64,000 nucleotides of DNA from Nicotiana tabacum (Eukaryota; Streptophyta; Magnoliopsida; Solanales; Solanaceae), in contig NC_134093.1 of assembly GCF_000715075.1 (NCBI RefSeq), positions 98,254,826 to 98,318,825 on the forward strand, given 5' to 3'. Position numbers and translations under genes: made by a program. Under the pieces are notes generated by a model. It made no database searches and was not told the origin of the DNA. It was given only the letters and a program-made list of their open reading frames with translations. Below are positions 34,901-47,400 of the stretch, in pieces (positions within the stretch are counted from its first letter, which is position 1; each line of letters opens with the position of its first letter).

Positions 34901-37900
34901 AAGTATTGTCTTCAGGAGAACAAAACATGAACCAAAAGGCTAATTTTCTACAGGCAATTAATCTTAGACACACAGTTACTTCTTCCAAAACCATATCTAA
35001 GCTGAGATAATGTTTCTAAAAGCAAAATAAAACAAAAAATAAACTAGAAACCAAAATGTTTTACAATCCATCACCTAAAGAAAGACAGAATTACAAGAGG
35101 AAGAACATCCAAAGAGCTTTCCTTTGCATTACCATTTTTTTCCAAATAAGAAGAAAACTACCATAAATGTTAACAACCAAAGTAGCACAATTTTTACCTG
35201 CTTGTCAAAATCTGAGAAGCTGTAAACTGCTTCAACTACTGCAGAGCTTGCAAGACTTCCACAAGTCAGGTGAGGAAACTTCAGCCGGAACCATGCACTA
35301 AGGGCTCCTGGGTATGAAATACCAAAGAAAAACCATGGGTTTTCAATATTGGATCTGTTGAGCTTCACGCTCAAGGATTCCTGCAACATATTAGAAATAT
35401 TAGAGCAAAATATAAAATTGGCCGGTTGGCTAAAATTAATTGCATTCGCTAGCCAAAAAGTGTATATAATATGTATATTAAAACACAGATATACAAAAAA
35501 TATATATTTTGCCGGAAATTATTTTTGGAAGTGGCTAACAATATGCATTTCTTGAAATATTATCCACTGAGTGATCATTTATTTTTCGTCTTGCTAATAT
35601 TGACATTTTGAAATTACATATAGAGATGCATTGACGAACTAGAAGCAGACTACCCACCTAAAATATGGGTTGTCAGATTTTAATTAGTTCTGGGCCAAGT
35701 GCTATAATCCAAAGACATGTTACCTATAGCGCCACTAAATGGTGGTTGGTTTACCCTAATCTCACGAGATATCACGAGATATAGAGCTAGATTGTAAGAA
35801 GTGACATGCTTTGGATTGACACAGAATTACAATAGATAGAGGGCACAGAAATAAGATGCAACGAACCTGATAGAAATTCCTGAAAGCTGCCAAATCAAAA
35901 AGTGCCTGTTTTGATGACAGATATTTCAGATTCCCAGTTGTTAAGGATTTGAAGGGTGAACTCTTCCCATAATACCGATGCTCAAGAGTAACGACAGCAG
36001 CTCCAAACTTCTTCGCCAAAACCTGTTAGACATGCAAGGTTCAGAAGTAGAAGTGAGTCTCAGATTATGGTTTTAGCATTCCACGACCCGACACGGCACG
36101 ACAAGTCATTGTCACAGAGAATTTGTTTATGTGCTTGTTTTGTGTCAGCTAACCAGAATACTAAAAGCTGGAACTCAACACCGAGGTTGTTTGGTTTCAA
36201 AATTATCTCAGTATAATCTGCATTTTTACCTGGGTGTTTGTTACCAGTTTTATTTCTCATATAAATAAAATCACATTCCACATAACTTATGTGGGAAAAA
36301 TCATGTATTATTTTACACCAGAACGACGTGGAATAAGAGTACTTGTACTAGCAATACGATAAGAGCTTCTGAAATGACAAATATACCTTAAGACCTTACT
36401 TTAATTATAAAAACTATGAACATGATAGTATTAGATAATTTTTGAACTTAACAGTAAGATAAAACTTGTACAGTGCCACTTATTGATTTCTTTAACTAAA
36501 TAAAGTATGACAGCAGATTCAAATAGATATCAACTGAGATACTTGAATTAAAAACCCCACAAAAACATTTGACCAACTTAAGTAGTGTTAAAACGATCCT
36601 AAAGCATATAAACCACGATTGCAATGCATGTGGAACCAGATATAATATTTATATAGCTCAACCACTCCTTCAAATGCTGCCTGAAGTGACTGAACCTAGG
36701 TCACAGGAACGAAAGATCGATTTCTTTTCCATTTCCTTTTCCAACCCCTGCCGCCATGTTACCCACCCATGGAAGTTGGGGAGTGGAGAAAAAGAGGGGA
36801 AGGGGCATGACAAAGACAGACTGTCCTGATAAATAAAGTAAAAAGACGAAACAAGAATTATAAGAACGCATTCACGAATAGAATAGAGTATCAGCAGTAA
36901 GGATTACAACTTACACTGAGGTAATCATTCGGTATTCCGTTGCAAGCAGATTCTCCACAAATTTTCAAAAATATGGGTCCATCAGGAATTCGGAAATAGT
37001 CAAGAAACTCATAGTACCTCTGTCCGAATGTCCGATGATCCTATAAAATAGCAGCATCAAGTTAAAGGCATACAATGGCCAATGCACTCAAGCAAATACA
37101 ACTCAATGTTAATAAATACAGAAAAGAAACGACCCAACTTCTCTTTCTATAGCATTCATTACCCCAATTTAGACACATGATCTTATACAGAACTACCCGT
37201 TGATCCATTTATTGGACTTCTAAATCCTACAAGATTTTACTTTCATAGTCCTATACATGTCCTAGTAGCACATATTTCTCTTAACATTCAACTGCATTGG
37301 GTGGATTCCTTTCATTCTCACGTCGATATAGTTGTCGCAATGCATCGAATATCTTCATGATAGTAGAAACATACAGGGGCAATATTAATGTTTTTTTCAG
37401 GTTCAATCATCCAGAAATATTTGAACGGGATCCTATAAAACCATTTTTCTACATACTACAATGTAAAAACACAATTTTCCCGTCTATATTCTCCAAATTT
37501 TCAGTAAAAGTCATAACAAGAGATTTTTCCAAGATAATACAAGAAACATATTTTTGACCTTGGTGCCCCCCCCCCCCCCCAAAGGCAGCGTCTCTCCCTT
37601 ATTTCCCTATTTGTTTGTCCCTTTTCAGTAGGAAAGCATAACTTGTTGTTACAGCAAAAAACAACAATTCATCCAAAGCAAGCAATTTTATTACTTTTAA
37701 AGTACAAGAAAAAAGATGAACCCAATTTCTTTTAAGGGTGCACACAATTATGAAACAAAATTCAATCTAACCCAGTAAAATTTCCATAAAACAAAATCAA
37801 CTTAGTATATAAATAATATAAGCTAATCATATAACACAAATAGAATTCAAAAAAAGGTTATCTGTGCAAAAGCTATATATAAAAAAGAGATATTACGTAA

Positions 37901-38073
37901 GGAGAAAAATGATCAAGAGACTGATTGAACCAGTGTTCTTCTTTGGTCAAGTACTTGTTGTTCTGTGAGCTGATTTGCTGAAGAAGCTGAGAAGTTGAGA
38001 TTCCGTTTGAGATTCTAAGCAACTGTAAGAAGAACAAAGCAACAAGTAGAGTTCTGCTATTTTTTAGCTTCAT
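28962..38073 (-). CDS. EDA2: Serine carboxypeptidase S28 family protease (EDA2-like), 12 exons
   Basis: Exons: 38073-37897, 37040-36915, 36022-35867, 35380-35198, 34533-34417, 33768-33715, 33635-33564, 32453-32248, 32119-32025, 31228-31154, 30583-30500, 29077-28962. They join in frame to 1461 nt (486 residues plus TGA), a normal length for plant S28 proteins. Residues 1-24 look like a signal peptide; EEHWFNQSLDHFSPY follows. Catalytic residues are Ser175 (GISYPG), Asp407 (NGSQDPW) and His433 (NCGHGTD). NQS, NRS, NDS and NGS are N-glycosylation sites. S28 enzymes are secreted or vacuolar and cleave after proline in small peptides; that role here is inferred. The ATG at 38073 is chosen because it begins the signal peptide. 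All introns are GT-AG except intron 8, which needs a GC donor. Orthology to Arabidopsis EDA2 is inferred from recalled family similarity. Confidence 0.93.
29213..29335 (-). mobile_element. TS-type SINE-like copy in intron 11 of the S28 gene
   Basis: The plus strand reads ACAACAAAAACAACAACATA, then CCTTACCCCTACCTAGTGAA and GGTAGAGAGGTTGTTTCCAA. This is the reverse complement of the copy at 24146. It lies wholly in the intron between exons 11 and 12. Confidence 0.6.
32120..32247 (-). other. GC-AG intron (intron 8 of the S28 gene)
   Basis: The exon 8 end ACCAG is followed by GCATGTG, and the intron ends CCGTGCAG before ATACCATTTGG. Only this join keeps the frame (…VDTR-YHLDLC…). The nearest GT, two bases on, would shift the frame. 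Intron length is 128 bases. Confidence 0.75.
33510..33521 (+). repeat. G12 homopolymer in intron 7
   Basis: Twelve consecutive G at 33510-33521, preceded by GGTGGCGC. A second run of the same kind, 15 C at 37566-37580, lies in intron 1. Both are likely length-variable sites and sequencing-error prone. Confidence 0.8.
34233..34360 (-). mobile_element. TS-type SINE-like copy in intron 5 of the S28 gene
   Basis: The plus strand reads CTCAACAACAACATACCTAG, then GTGGGGTTTGGGGAGAGTAG and GAGGTTGTTTCCGATAGACT. It has the same structure as the copy at 29213 and is also antisense to the TS orientation at 24146. It lies entirely between exons 5 and 6. Confidence 0.62.
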
Positions 38074-38340
38074 CTTTTGTTTTACTCTGTTGTTTTGGGG
38101 CAAGCAAATTGAGTTGAGATTGGTAATAAATTTAGATTGTTATATTATCCTCGGATTTTTTTGCTTTTGTCGCTTGCTAAAACATCAACAACCTTTGTAC
38201 AATTGTCCTACCTAACGCCGCAGCTTCTACGATATTGCGGAAAAAGAAAAAGAATTATTTCACTTTCGTCTCTAGTTATTAGAGTAGTAAAATTTAAGGG
38301 GAAAATGTTAGATTTACCTCCCCATTATACTATGTGGCTA
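38074..38340 (-). promoter_or_regulatory. Upstream region of the S28 gene
   Basis: About 270 bases separate the start codon from a transposon-like block. A TATA-like AATATAAC lies on the minus strand near 38138-38145, about 70 bases upstream of the ATG. No other element is identified. Confidence 0.3.
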
Positions 38341-38345
38341 AAAAT

Positions 38346-38995
38346 ATAGGGGTGGATTCAAATTCAATATGAAAATTTAGATTTGAATATTCGATTTTCG
38401 AATTAAATAAATGACAATCTAAATTCAATCCAAAAAAACTCAGATTGGATCGGATTTTTAAGCTCGATTTTGGATTAATCGGATTGATATTTTGAATTTT
38501 CGATTTTGAGCTTATAAATTTAGATGTTTCTTCTTCTTAAAAAATGAACATCTAAATAAAGTATTCATGTTACTTACCTAAAAAGTTCTTCATTCTCACT
38601 GCTTCATCCAAATAAAGTATTCAAGTAATGAAATCATTATCAAGAAAATATAACAAAGGCATTAATAAAGCCGATAAAAAGTAACAATAGTAAAACTATG
38701 TCTAAATAGAAAGTATTCTGACAGTAACTTAGTAATTAGTACTAAATATATGAGACAATATCTAATGGATAGAGTATTGAGCGTATTGTTATTGGTATAT
38801 GAATAATGGACTAAATATATAGTATAAATTTTTTAGATTTTCGGATATCCAAAAATCTGAAGTACCAAATCCAATATCCATTCTAAAATCCAAAAGTATT
38901 AAAAATTAAATTCGAAATCCAATCCGTAATCCGAAAATCCAAACCAAAAATCCAAAAAAATCGGATTTCAGTTTGGATTTCGGGTTTGCCCAAAC
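38346..38995. mobile_element. Probable hAT-like non-autonomous element, degenerate
   Basis: It begins TAGGGGTGGATTCAAATTC and is filled with subterminal ATCCAAAAATCC / GGATTTTTGGAT-type motifs near both ends, like the 26310 element. The right end (GGGTTTGCCCAAAC) matches the left poorly and no clean 8-bp TSD is visible. Confidence 0.4.
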
Positions 38996-39037
38996 TATTA
39001 TAAAAACATCCTTATCGTCATTAAAGTTATTAAAAAC

Positions 39038-39903
39038 GAAAAAGGGCCAAATATACCTATCTACTATGACAAAAAGTTTAAATATACCCATCGTTATACG
39101 TTGGGTCCAAATATATCCATGTTGTTATACTATTTGTTCAGATCCGTTACGTTTGTCCAATGTGAACATACAATCCTACATGACACTAATATTTGATGAG
39201 GTAGATGCAACGTGGAATTCCACCTCAGCGCCCCTAGCCTATTTTGCCTCTATGTTCTATTTTTTTCCACCATTATAATTTCTTTCCTCTCTTCCACCAT
39301 TTTCGCCATTACCGTCACCATGAACAATATTGTATTTCAAGGTTTAGTCTTTTATATATGTTTGTTTCTCCACTCATCGCTCGCATTGAATTCAATACAA
39401 TCCGAAGCTTCTCGAATTTCAGGTGAAGTTCTCTTCCTCGAGAAACTAGATAGTGTGCGTGATATTGGGGCTAACTAATTGAAGTATTCTTTTGCAGACC
39501 CAGGTACTCAAAGCATTTGCAGATGGGCAACATTCAGTCTCATATTGTTCAGATACTTCCATTTGGTCTGAGTTGACTTGCTAGAAATTCAATATTGTTT
39601 ATGGTGGTGGTTATGGTGGCAATGATGGTGGAGGGGAAGAAAATTTTAGTGGTAAAAAAACAAATAGATGGGAGGGGTAAATTGGGTTTGGGGCGCTGAG
39701 GTGGTATGTCACGTGGCATCCACCTCATCAAATGTCAGTGTCGCGCATGATCGGATGTCCACGTAGGACAAACTTAACGGAAGAGATATATATTTAAACC
39801 AACAGTATTACAGTATAGCTATATTTGAACCCAAAGTATAACGAGAAATGAGAAATATATTTAAATCTTCTATCATAGTACATGAGTATATTTGGTCTTT
39901 TTC
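39038..39903. mobile_element. MULE-like element with ~300-bp inverted repeats
   Basis: The left arm (39038 to about 39341, starting GAAAAAGGGCCAAATATACC) matches the reverse complement of the right arm (about 39585-39903, GAAAAAGACCAAATATACTC). The pairing runs through GTTATAC, the GATGAGGTRGATGC and CACCTCAGCGCCCC blocks, and AACAATATTG. Candidate flanking 9-mers ATTAAAAAC (39029) and ACTAAAAAT (39907) match 7 of 9, as an aged MULE TSD might. The centre (about 39342-39584) has no transposase. Confidence 0.75.
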
Positions 39904-39906
39904 GGT

Positions 39907-40410
39907 ACTAAAAATACCCCTTATCTGTTAACCCCTCCCACCATGGCCAAAAACATATTTGGGTGAGATGAATATCCACGTGGCATGCCACCTCGCCACC
40001 CTCCCAAGACCTTTTCTTTTCTTTCCATTTTATCTTCCACCAATACTCAAAAATCGAGTTTTATAAAGTGTTAGCTCAAAATCGTACCCAAATTAGATAA
40101 ACCCAGATCTAAAAAAAAACAAAATACAACCAAATTTTTTTATTGCTTTTCAAATCTCCGTGCCCAGACTACAAGCAAATTATTTTGTGTGTTATATTTT
40201 GTAAGATGCGATGGCATAGGGTGACAATTGTTTACCTTTTTCTAAGATGCGAAACTCAGACATGCTGGAAAAAGAATATATTCCCGGACCTCATTAAAGG
40301 TCTCCTAGAGCTGGTTATCACTGCATTCGCATCCTTTACCAATTTTAAAACATTAATGACGCTCTTTCGCCCTTGGTTTTTTTAACAGTTGGGGGTAAAT
40401 AAAAACTTTT
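39907..40410. mobile_element. Possible second inverted-repeat element
   Basis: The left end AAAAATACCCCTTATCTGTT pairs imperfectly with the reverse complement of the right end (TTTTTATTTACCCCCAACTG). No TSD resolved. The interior has CACGTGGCATGCCACCTC, which resembles the arms of the neighbouring MULE-like element. Confidence 0.35.
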
Positions 40411-40507
40411 CATTATAGCTTTTTAAATGTTCAAAATTCACATTAAACACGTGGTATGCCATGTAAGTGTTTATCTCACTAAATTGTCATGCCACATGGG
40501 ATATTTT

Positions 40508-40558
40508 CAGGGACGGCCCAAACTCATCGGAGGCCTAAAGCAAAATCTTAATAAGAGA

Positions 40559-40628
<70 letters not shown>

Positions 40629-41277
40629 TTTTTAAAAAAATTAGACATGTGAGGATGTGAAATTAAAAAAATGAGAACTTAGTTTTATAAAATACAGAAA
40701 ATTAAATGAATTTAACGTTGATTGCATCACAACTGAAATGGGAGAATCCAGAAAATATAAGTGACTCCTTTTTTTAGTAAGTCCCTTTCTATATTTGGTA
40801 ACAATTCAACTTTAGATTTTTCTTTTTACCATTATTGAGCTGATTTCTAGCCCAAAAACTTCTATGATTTATTTAAGATTACAAGTTTCAAAAGTTTTTC
40901 TTTATTTCATAAAATCCATGTCCAGTCAAACATTTTCATATAAATTGGAACGGAGAGAGTATAATTTATGTAAGAAAAATAAATAATAAGTTAGATTATT
41001 AGATATAGTTACGTGACCAACTAATGAATAGAGAAATATAATTAAGTAAAAAAGTAAAATAAGATTGACAGAAAATTATTTTAGTTATATTAATTAGAGG
41101 AAGAAATCGAATTATTAAAAATTAATATGACAATAAAGAAATAAATTTATCAATAATAAAAGATAATTATATAAATAATATACTACTATATATAAAGAAT
41201 ACTAATAATTTTGGGGCCTTTAAATTTTTGGGGCCTAAAGCAAGTGTTTCACTTGCTTTAGGGTTGGGCCGCCCCTG
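40508..41277. mobile_element. Non-autonomous hAT-type transposon (770 bp)
   Basis: The terminal repeats CAGGGACGGCCCAA and (reverse complement of the right end) CAGGGGCGGCCCAA differ at one base. They are flanked by a perfect 8-bp duplication GATATTTT (40500-40507, 41278-41285). A (TA)n tract of about 60 bases sits at about 40564-40625. A palindromic GCAAGTGTTTCACTTGC lies near the right end. No transposase frame is present. Confidence 0.88.
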
Positions 41278-41295
41278 GATATTTTTGGCTATGAT

Positions 41296-44200
41296 TGTAA
41301 TGGCCTACTTGTCGTTTTGAACATTTACGCTCCTTCCAACTATTTGAAATCTTGAATAATTTCATATGATGTATTATGACGTGTGTAAATCGTCAGTTTT
41401 GATTTTCAGGTGTTTCGAGATTAGTTCGGAAGAATGAATTTCATGTTGGAAGCTTAAATGAAAAGGGTTGAGCGGAGTTTGATTTTTGTGTAAACGACTC
41501 CGGAATGGAGTTTTAATAGTTCCAATAGCTCAGTATGGTAATTTCGAACTTAGAAGTGTGTCTAGATACTTATTTTGAAATCCGTAGTTGAATTTGGCTT
41601 GAAATGACGAAAGTAAGAAATTGAGGGTTTGGAAGTTTGATCGGGAATTGACTTTATTGATATCGGGGCCGTAATCCGATTCCGAAAATTGAAACAGCTT
41701 CGTTATGTTATTTATGACTTGTACGCAAAATTTGAAGTTATTCAGGATTGATTTGGTACGTTTCGGCACAAGATATAGAATTTGAAATTTTGAAAAATTT
41801 ATAAGTTTGATTCGAGGTGCAATTTATAATTTCGACGTTGTTTGATGTAATTTGAGACCTCAAGTAAGTCCGTGTTATATTACGGGACTTATTGGTATAT
41901 TCGTACGAGATCTCGAGTGGCTCGGGTGAGTTTCGGGGTAGTTTCGGACCATTTCTAGGACATTTTAGTTGTTAGTTTCTGGCTACAGCAGTGTACAATG
42001 CGATCGCATAGAATTGGCCGCGATTGCGAAGAGAAAAATGGGAAAAATTGGTCTGTAAATCGCGATCGTGTAGAAGGAAAATTCTGCTACACAGGGTTGA
42101 CTTTGGAAGATTATATCTCGCAATCTATAAGGAATTTAGAGATGATCCAAAATTGATATAGCCCTTTGTGTCTAGTTTTCAGAATATTAAACCATTTGTC
42201 ATTTGGAGTTTTGTACAAAACGGTATGACCATTATACTAGAGGCTGTTCAGAAGGGTTGGACAAGGTTGTTGGAAATTGTTAATCGCGATCACGGGGGAA
42301 TGGCCGCAATCGCATAGAGTAAAAGTGTGTTGGAAAAATTTTGTGCTTTGCGATCGCATAGGGTAAATGACTGGGTAGCAGAATTTAAGTTCTTAAAATG
42401 AGACATTTTCCGTTTTTTACGATTTGGAGCTCGGGGAGAGGCGATTTTTGGGAGATTTTTAAGAAAAATATCGGGGTAAGAGTTCCTAACTTAATTTTGG
42501 TCAAATTGCCCGAATCTATTATTGTTTTTAGCATTTAATGGTTGTTTTAAGTTGGAAAAATTATGAAAACCCTTAAAGGTTTAATTGAGGATTTGAGGGT
42601 CGAGTTGCTGTCGGAATTTGGTAAATTTGATATGATTGGACTCGTAATTGAATGGGTTATTGGATTTTGTGAGTTCCGTCGGGTTCCGAGACGTGGACCC
42701 CACTATCAACTTTTCGAGCGGAGTTGGTAATTTTTATAAATTGTTAAATTGTAAGCATTAGAGCGTATTTTGATTAATTTGCACGTTATTTGTCTAGTTT
42801 CAAATCATTTGGCTTGAAATTGAGGAGATAGGAAGACGTTCAAAGGTTGATACGCGCATAATGGATTTTTTCGGAGAATTGTTTAGCTTGCTCGGATTTG
42901 ATTTAGCTTGTTCGATGTAAGTAACACTTCTAAACTTGGAGCTGAGGGTATGAACCCTAATTATACGTGTTGTGTAGTTTGTTTGGAGGTGACACACATG
43001 CTAGGTGACATGCGTGTAGGCGTGCACCGTAGAAATTGTGACTCAGTCTATTCTATAGAGCTGTGTAGTCAAGTAACTTGTTATTTTCCATGTATTTTTC
43101 CATGTCTTAGAGAAACTGAGCTGTGACTCATGTTAGAAATCATACTTAGGCTTATGGTGGTATTATTGCGACCCACTGAGGTCGTTTTTGCTATTGAATT
43201 ATTTGCTTAAATTAAAATTACATACCCAGTCATATTCATTCATTTCATATCATATCTCAGTCTCTGTTGCTATTTATTGATACACCATATCATTATTATT
43301 GGGTTGATTTTCATGACATTGTGAGCCCGAGAGATTGGTGACTGAGTAAGGCCGAGGACATAATTGTGAGGATATTTATGGGACCGGGATGCACGCCGCA
43401 TCGAGCCAGATTGACTTATTATAGCGCTTGGGCTGAAGGTGCCCCTCCGGAGTCTGCACCCCCCACAGTGTGCGCAGTGGATATTATATTTGGGATGGAG
43501 TTCCCTGGGCATGGAGTTGCCATATATATTCACTTTTGGGATGGAGTTCCCTAGGCATGGAGTTGTCCTATAAATTATATTTGGGATGGAGTTCTTTAGG
43601 CATGGAGTTGCCCTATACATTTATATTTGGGATGGAGTTATTATTTATATATTTGGAATGGATCTTTCCTGGGCTGGATTGGCCATATACAATACTGAGT
43701 GATTGAGTACTCTGAGAGTGTGAATACATGAGTTCATTAATGTGCTGCATTGCATTAGACATGCATACTTGATATGTAGGCATATAGAAGTACTTTTCCT
43801 CATGCCATATGATAATGAGATTTCGTATTTGTCGTTAAAATATTTGAGAAAAATCTCAGATTTCAGACTTACTCATATTTTTGGTGTTTCTCGGCAAAAT
43901 ATTTGAGTTTTACTACTATACTTGAAAAGAAAATATTTATTTCTGAAATTGTATACGAGCTGAGCATTTTATTATTGAGTTATTTCTTGTACCAGCATTA
44001 TTATATTGTTATGAACTATTGCTGTTTATTGGAGTTGGACTTTGACCCTTGTCCCAACTCGTCACTACTTTCAACCTAAGGTTAAGTTTATTACTTATTG
44101 AGTACATGAGGTCGGTTGTACTCATACTACACTTTTGCACCTTGCATGCAGATTTTGGATGTTGATGTTGCTGTACATGGTGGGAACTAGCATTGAAGAT

Positions 44201-44470
44201 GTACCTGCGATCCAGTCACAACTGCCTCTTTTTCTAGGTAGCTTTAGATTTTTTTAAAAATCTGTTCATGTATATTTCAAACAAATGACGTATTTTATTT
44301 CACACCAGTTTTATAAATTCTAATCTTAGAAGCTCATGATTTGTACTGCTAGTCTTTAGAGAGTGTATTAGAGTCAGTTAAATATTAATTGAATCGGATT
44401 GTTATTATTTGTCTTACCTAGCGGATGAGGTTAGGTGCCATCACGACTAGTTGGATTTTGGGTCGTGACA
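41296..44470 (+). repeat. Gypsy family 2 left LTR (3175 bp)
   Basis: It starts TGTAATGGCCTACTTGTCG and ends GGTCGTGACA. Modules: GCGATCGC-rich block (about 41998-42370), GTAAG at 42476, second GTAAGTAAC near 42916, hairpin box at 43430, and ~48-bp tandem units (TTTGGGATGGAGTTCC...) at about 43485-43690. Confidence 0.88.
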
Positions 44471-47400
44471 AGTTGGTATCAGATCTATAGGTTCATAGGT
44501 TCTATAAGTCATGAGCAAATGTCTAGTAGAGTCTTGCGGATTGGTATGATGACGTCCATAATTATCTTCGAGAGGCTACAAGGCATTTAGGATAAATCTC
44601 CCATCTTTCTTTCCTTATCATGCAACATTGATTCAGCTTGAAGCGTACCTCTTTGGATTTCTTCCACTCATTTGTATGCGTACGTGAATGCTCGGTATCA
44701 GTTGTACATCAACAACTTGTGATTCCATGAATGAGGTGCAAGATGTGTTTTCTGTGTTTTGGTAATGGGCCAATCTGGAGGACTTGAGATCAGGGTTAGA
44801 CCGCAACTTAATATCGGTAGTTTCGGTTGTGAGAACTTGTGCGTTTGGACTTATGCGTCCGGTAGTGTCCCTATAAGTGGAATTTGTGGCTCGATGAGCG
44901 ATTGAATGACTATGTGATGATTTTGATATGACTACGGGATGTGATCAGATGGCTTGAATGCGATGAAAATGGGCTATTGGGTGATTGGTGTCTGTCTTGA
45001 TTTGACATATAGTCTCAAGTATAAATATGTTGAAGGATCTTTCATGTTGTTTAATTATGGAGCGAAGTAGATTTTCATGTCTTGTTGATGAGTTCAAACT
45101 TAGGGAGATTCAGTAATTGCATAGTAATTATGGCCGCGGAAGGGTATATCAAGATGCCAGTTTTAGGCTAAGCAGGTGGGTTATCTCATGTGGAGTAATC
45201 TACGGAGGTGTGCTCCTTATAATATTGAGTGGAGAGTTTTGTTTCTACCAGCGGGGTATATGTGTTGAGATTTGAATTTGAATCTGGTTGAGAAAGTTGA
45301 CTTGACTGTCAAGAGAATAAATACGAGCTTAGTGGATGATTGAGGTATTTTATGGTTGGTGTTGCATGAGTTTGAGAAGAATGTTTGTTGAACTGACTGC
45401 AATATTATGGCAGTAATAGAGTTAGGGTATTGTGAGTTACCGAGTGTTTTGATCTATGGCTTTGAGCCAAGTGGGGGAGTCTGCTATCTACGATTTGATT
45501 GCGCTGTTATGTGTTGTATTGGTTTTGGTCCGAGGCATAATTGCGGATCTGTTATGACTTGCAGAGGTTGAAATCGAGGATGACTCGAGTAAGGAAATTC
45601 CTGGATACGGGTTATATTGCACTCTATGAGTATATGAAATCATGAAATGAGTGAGTTTTTATTTGCGAAGTATGTAGTGCGCACAAAGTATGAACTTGAT
45701 CAGTGGTGTTAAAGCAGGGTTACTTCTTTGAGTGTTGTTGCACTAATGAGGCACGTGTCTTTCAGCTCGTTTGGACGGAGAAATTTAGATTTGAGTAGAG
45801 TGGATGACTCTCGAGAAGGTTCTAATGGGTTCGAGATTTATATATAGCAATCGAGAATTTTTCCGGATTTGTGTATGGATAGAATCTGAGATTTACATTT
45901 GATAGTGCCGAAACTTGCGGTAATTCTGTATGACTATGGATTATACATTCCAGTATAAGAAAGGTAAAAGAATAATTTTAAATTCACATAAGGTCTTTTC
46001 AGAGTGGGTGCCTCGGTTGTGGTATTTATGAGGGGTAATTATGATGTGGTGAGGCTTTACAAATATTTTGGTGGCAATATTCTTGCGTTTTATTATTGCG
46101 TTTGGTGACCTGCGCGGCTTGGTCGAGTTAGAGGAATTTAGTTCTGATAGCTTGGTTATGTGCAAATGAATTTCAAAGTGTTCTTGATGGTTTCTACCAT
46201 GGTTTGAGCTGGATATTGTCTACAGGTATAGGGAACGTGTTGTGTATTGTGATTTCCTCCTAGAAGGAAGCAAGATGAAGGTTTCTAACTAACCGGGTAT
46301 GTAATTTGATGGTGACTCAGAGTTGATACTGAGATTCTCGTGCTTTTCATATGATGGCATGATAGATGTGTTGTGTTGTGCGGGGTTAAGATTTACATGT
46401 ATAAGATGGCAGTTCAGTCTTGAAGGGAAGGTCACGAATTTTGGACAGAATGATTAGTTTAAGATATTTAGATGAATGCTATAACTGCTCAGTAACCCCT
46501 AAGAAGGGTGCACATTTCAGAAGACGCATTGTGTTTTAACTTACGGATGTTCATCAGTATTGCAATACTCACATGGTTGGTAGACTGCTGATATTCAAAT
46601 TTTTTCTATGTGGCATAGAAGAATTATAGAAGTATTCCCGTGGGATGATCATGCATGAAAGATGTATTAGTCATTCGAGTGCTGGAGTTGGGACCAGTTA
46701 CGGTAATTCATGTGTTCTATGAATTTGGAGACTGGGAGTTCTTAGAAGCATATTGTTTCAGGGTTGCAGCCTGTTTGAGGTGAGTATTTTATTTAAACTC
46801 TGTGGAGGCACTAGTTGCATTAATTAATTGTGATAGCTACGCGCTACGAGTGCGTAGATATGTAAGGTTTGAGCCCATGTGCGGGCGTCGGGGCAAGTAT
46901 TCATACTTGGAAAAATGCTTAGGCTATATGCCTAGAGTTGACGGTTAAGCTTAGAGTTATAACGTTCTCATATTTGTACCTTTATTGAGAACTATCTGAG
47001 CCGTACTTGAGGTTACAACAAAAAGGCTAATTCCCTGAATAAACTTGGTAGTTACTAATTCTGCGATAACTTGCTGATTTGAGTTGTGATAGCACACTTT
47101 GCATATGCCTACACTATGGTGTGTTATTTATACCAGTCTAGGAGTGTGAGAATCTTACTTCATTACCATATACATGTGTACTTGTTTAATTGCTCCTATA
47201 TGATATGCTTGGACTGGAGGCCTGTGACCATGCAAGCCGATTTATATTATTAGCACGTGAGTTATCCGTGCAGCACACGAGTTATCCGTGCGGATCCATA
47301 TATTGATATCATTGATACGTGAGTTGTCCGTGTCGCACGTGAGTTGTCCGTGCAGTGTGTGGAAACTATATTTCCTTGATCATTTATCTGATTTAATTGT

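Noticed and set aside
38074..38103. Upstream extension of the S28 protein to 38103 (MPQNNRVKQ...)
   Set aside because: The codon at 38101-38103 is TTG, not ATG. The ATG at 38073 starts a good signal peptide.
40427..40660. 77-codon frame with poly(Tyr-Ile)
   Set aside because: Translation of the (TA)n tract in the hAT-type element.
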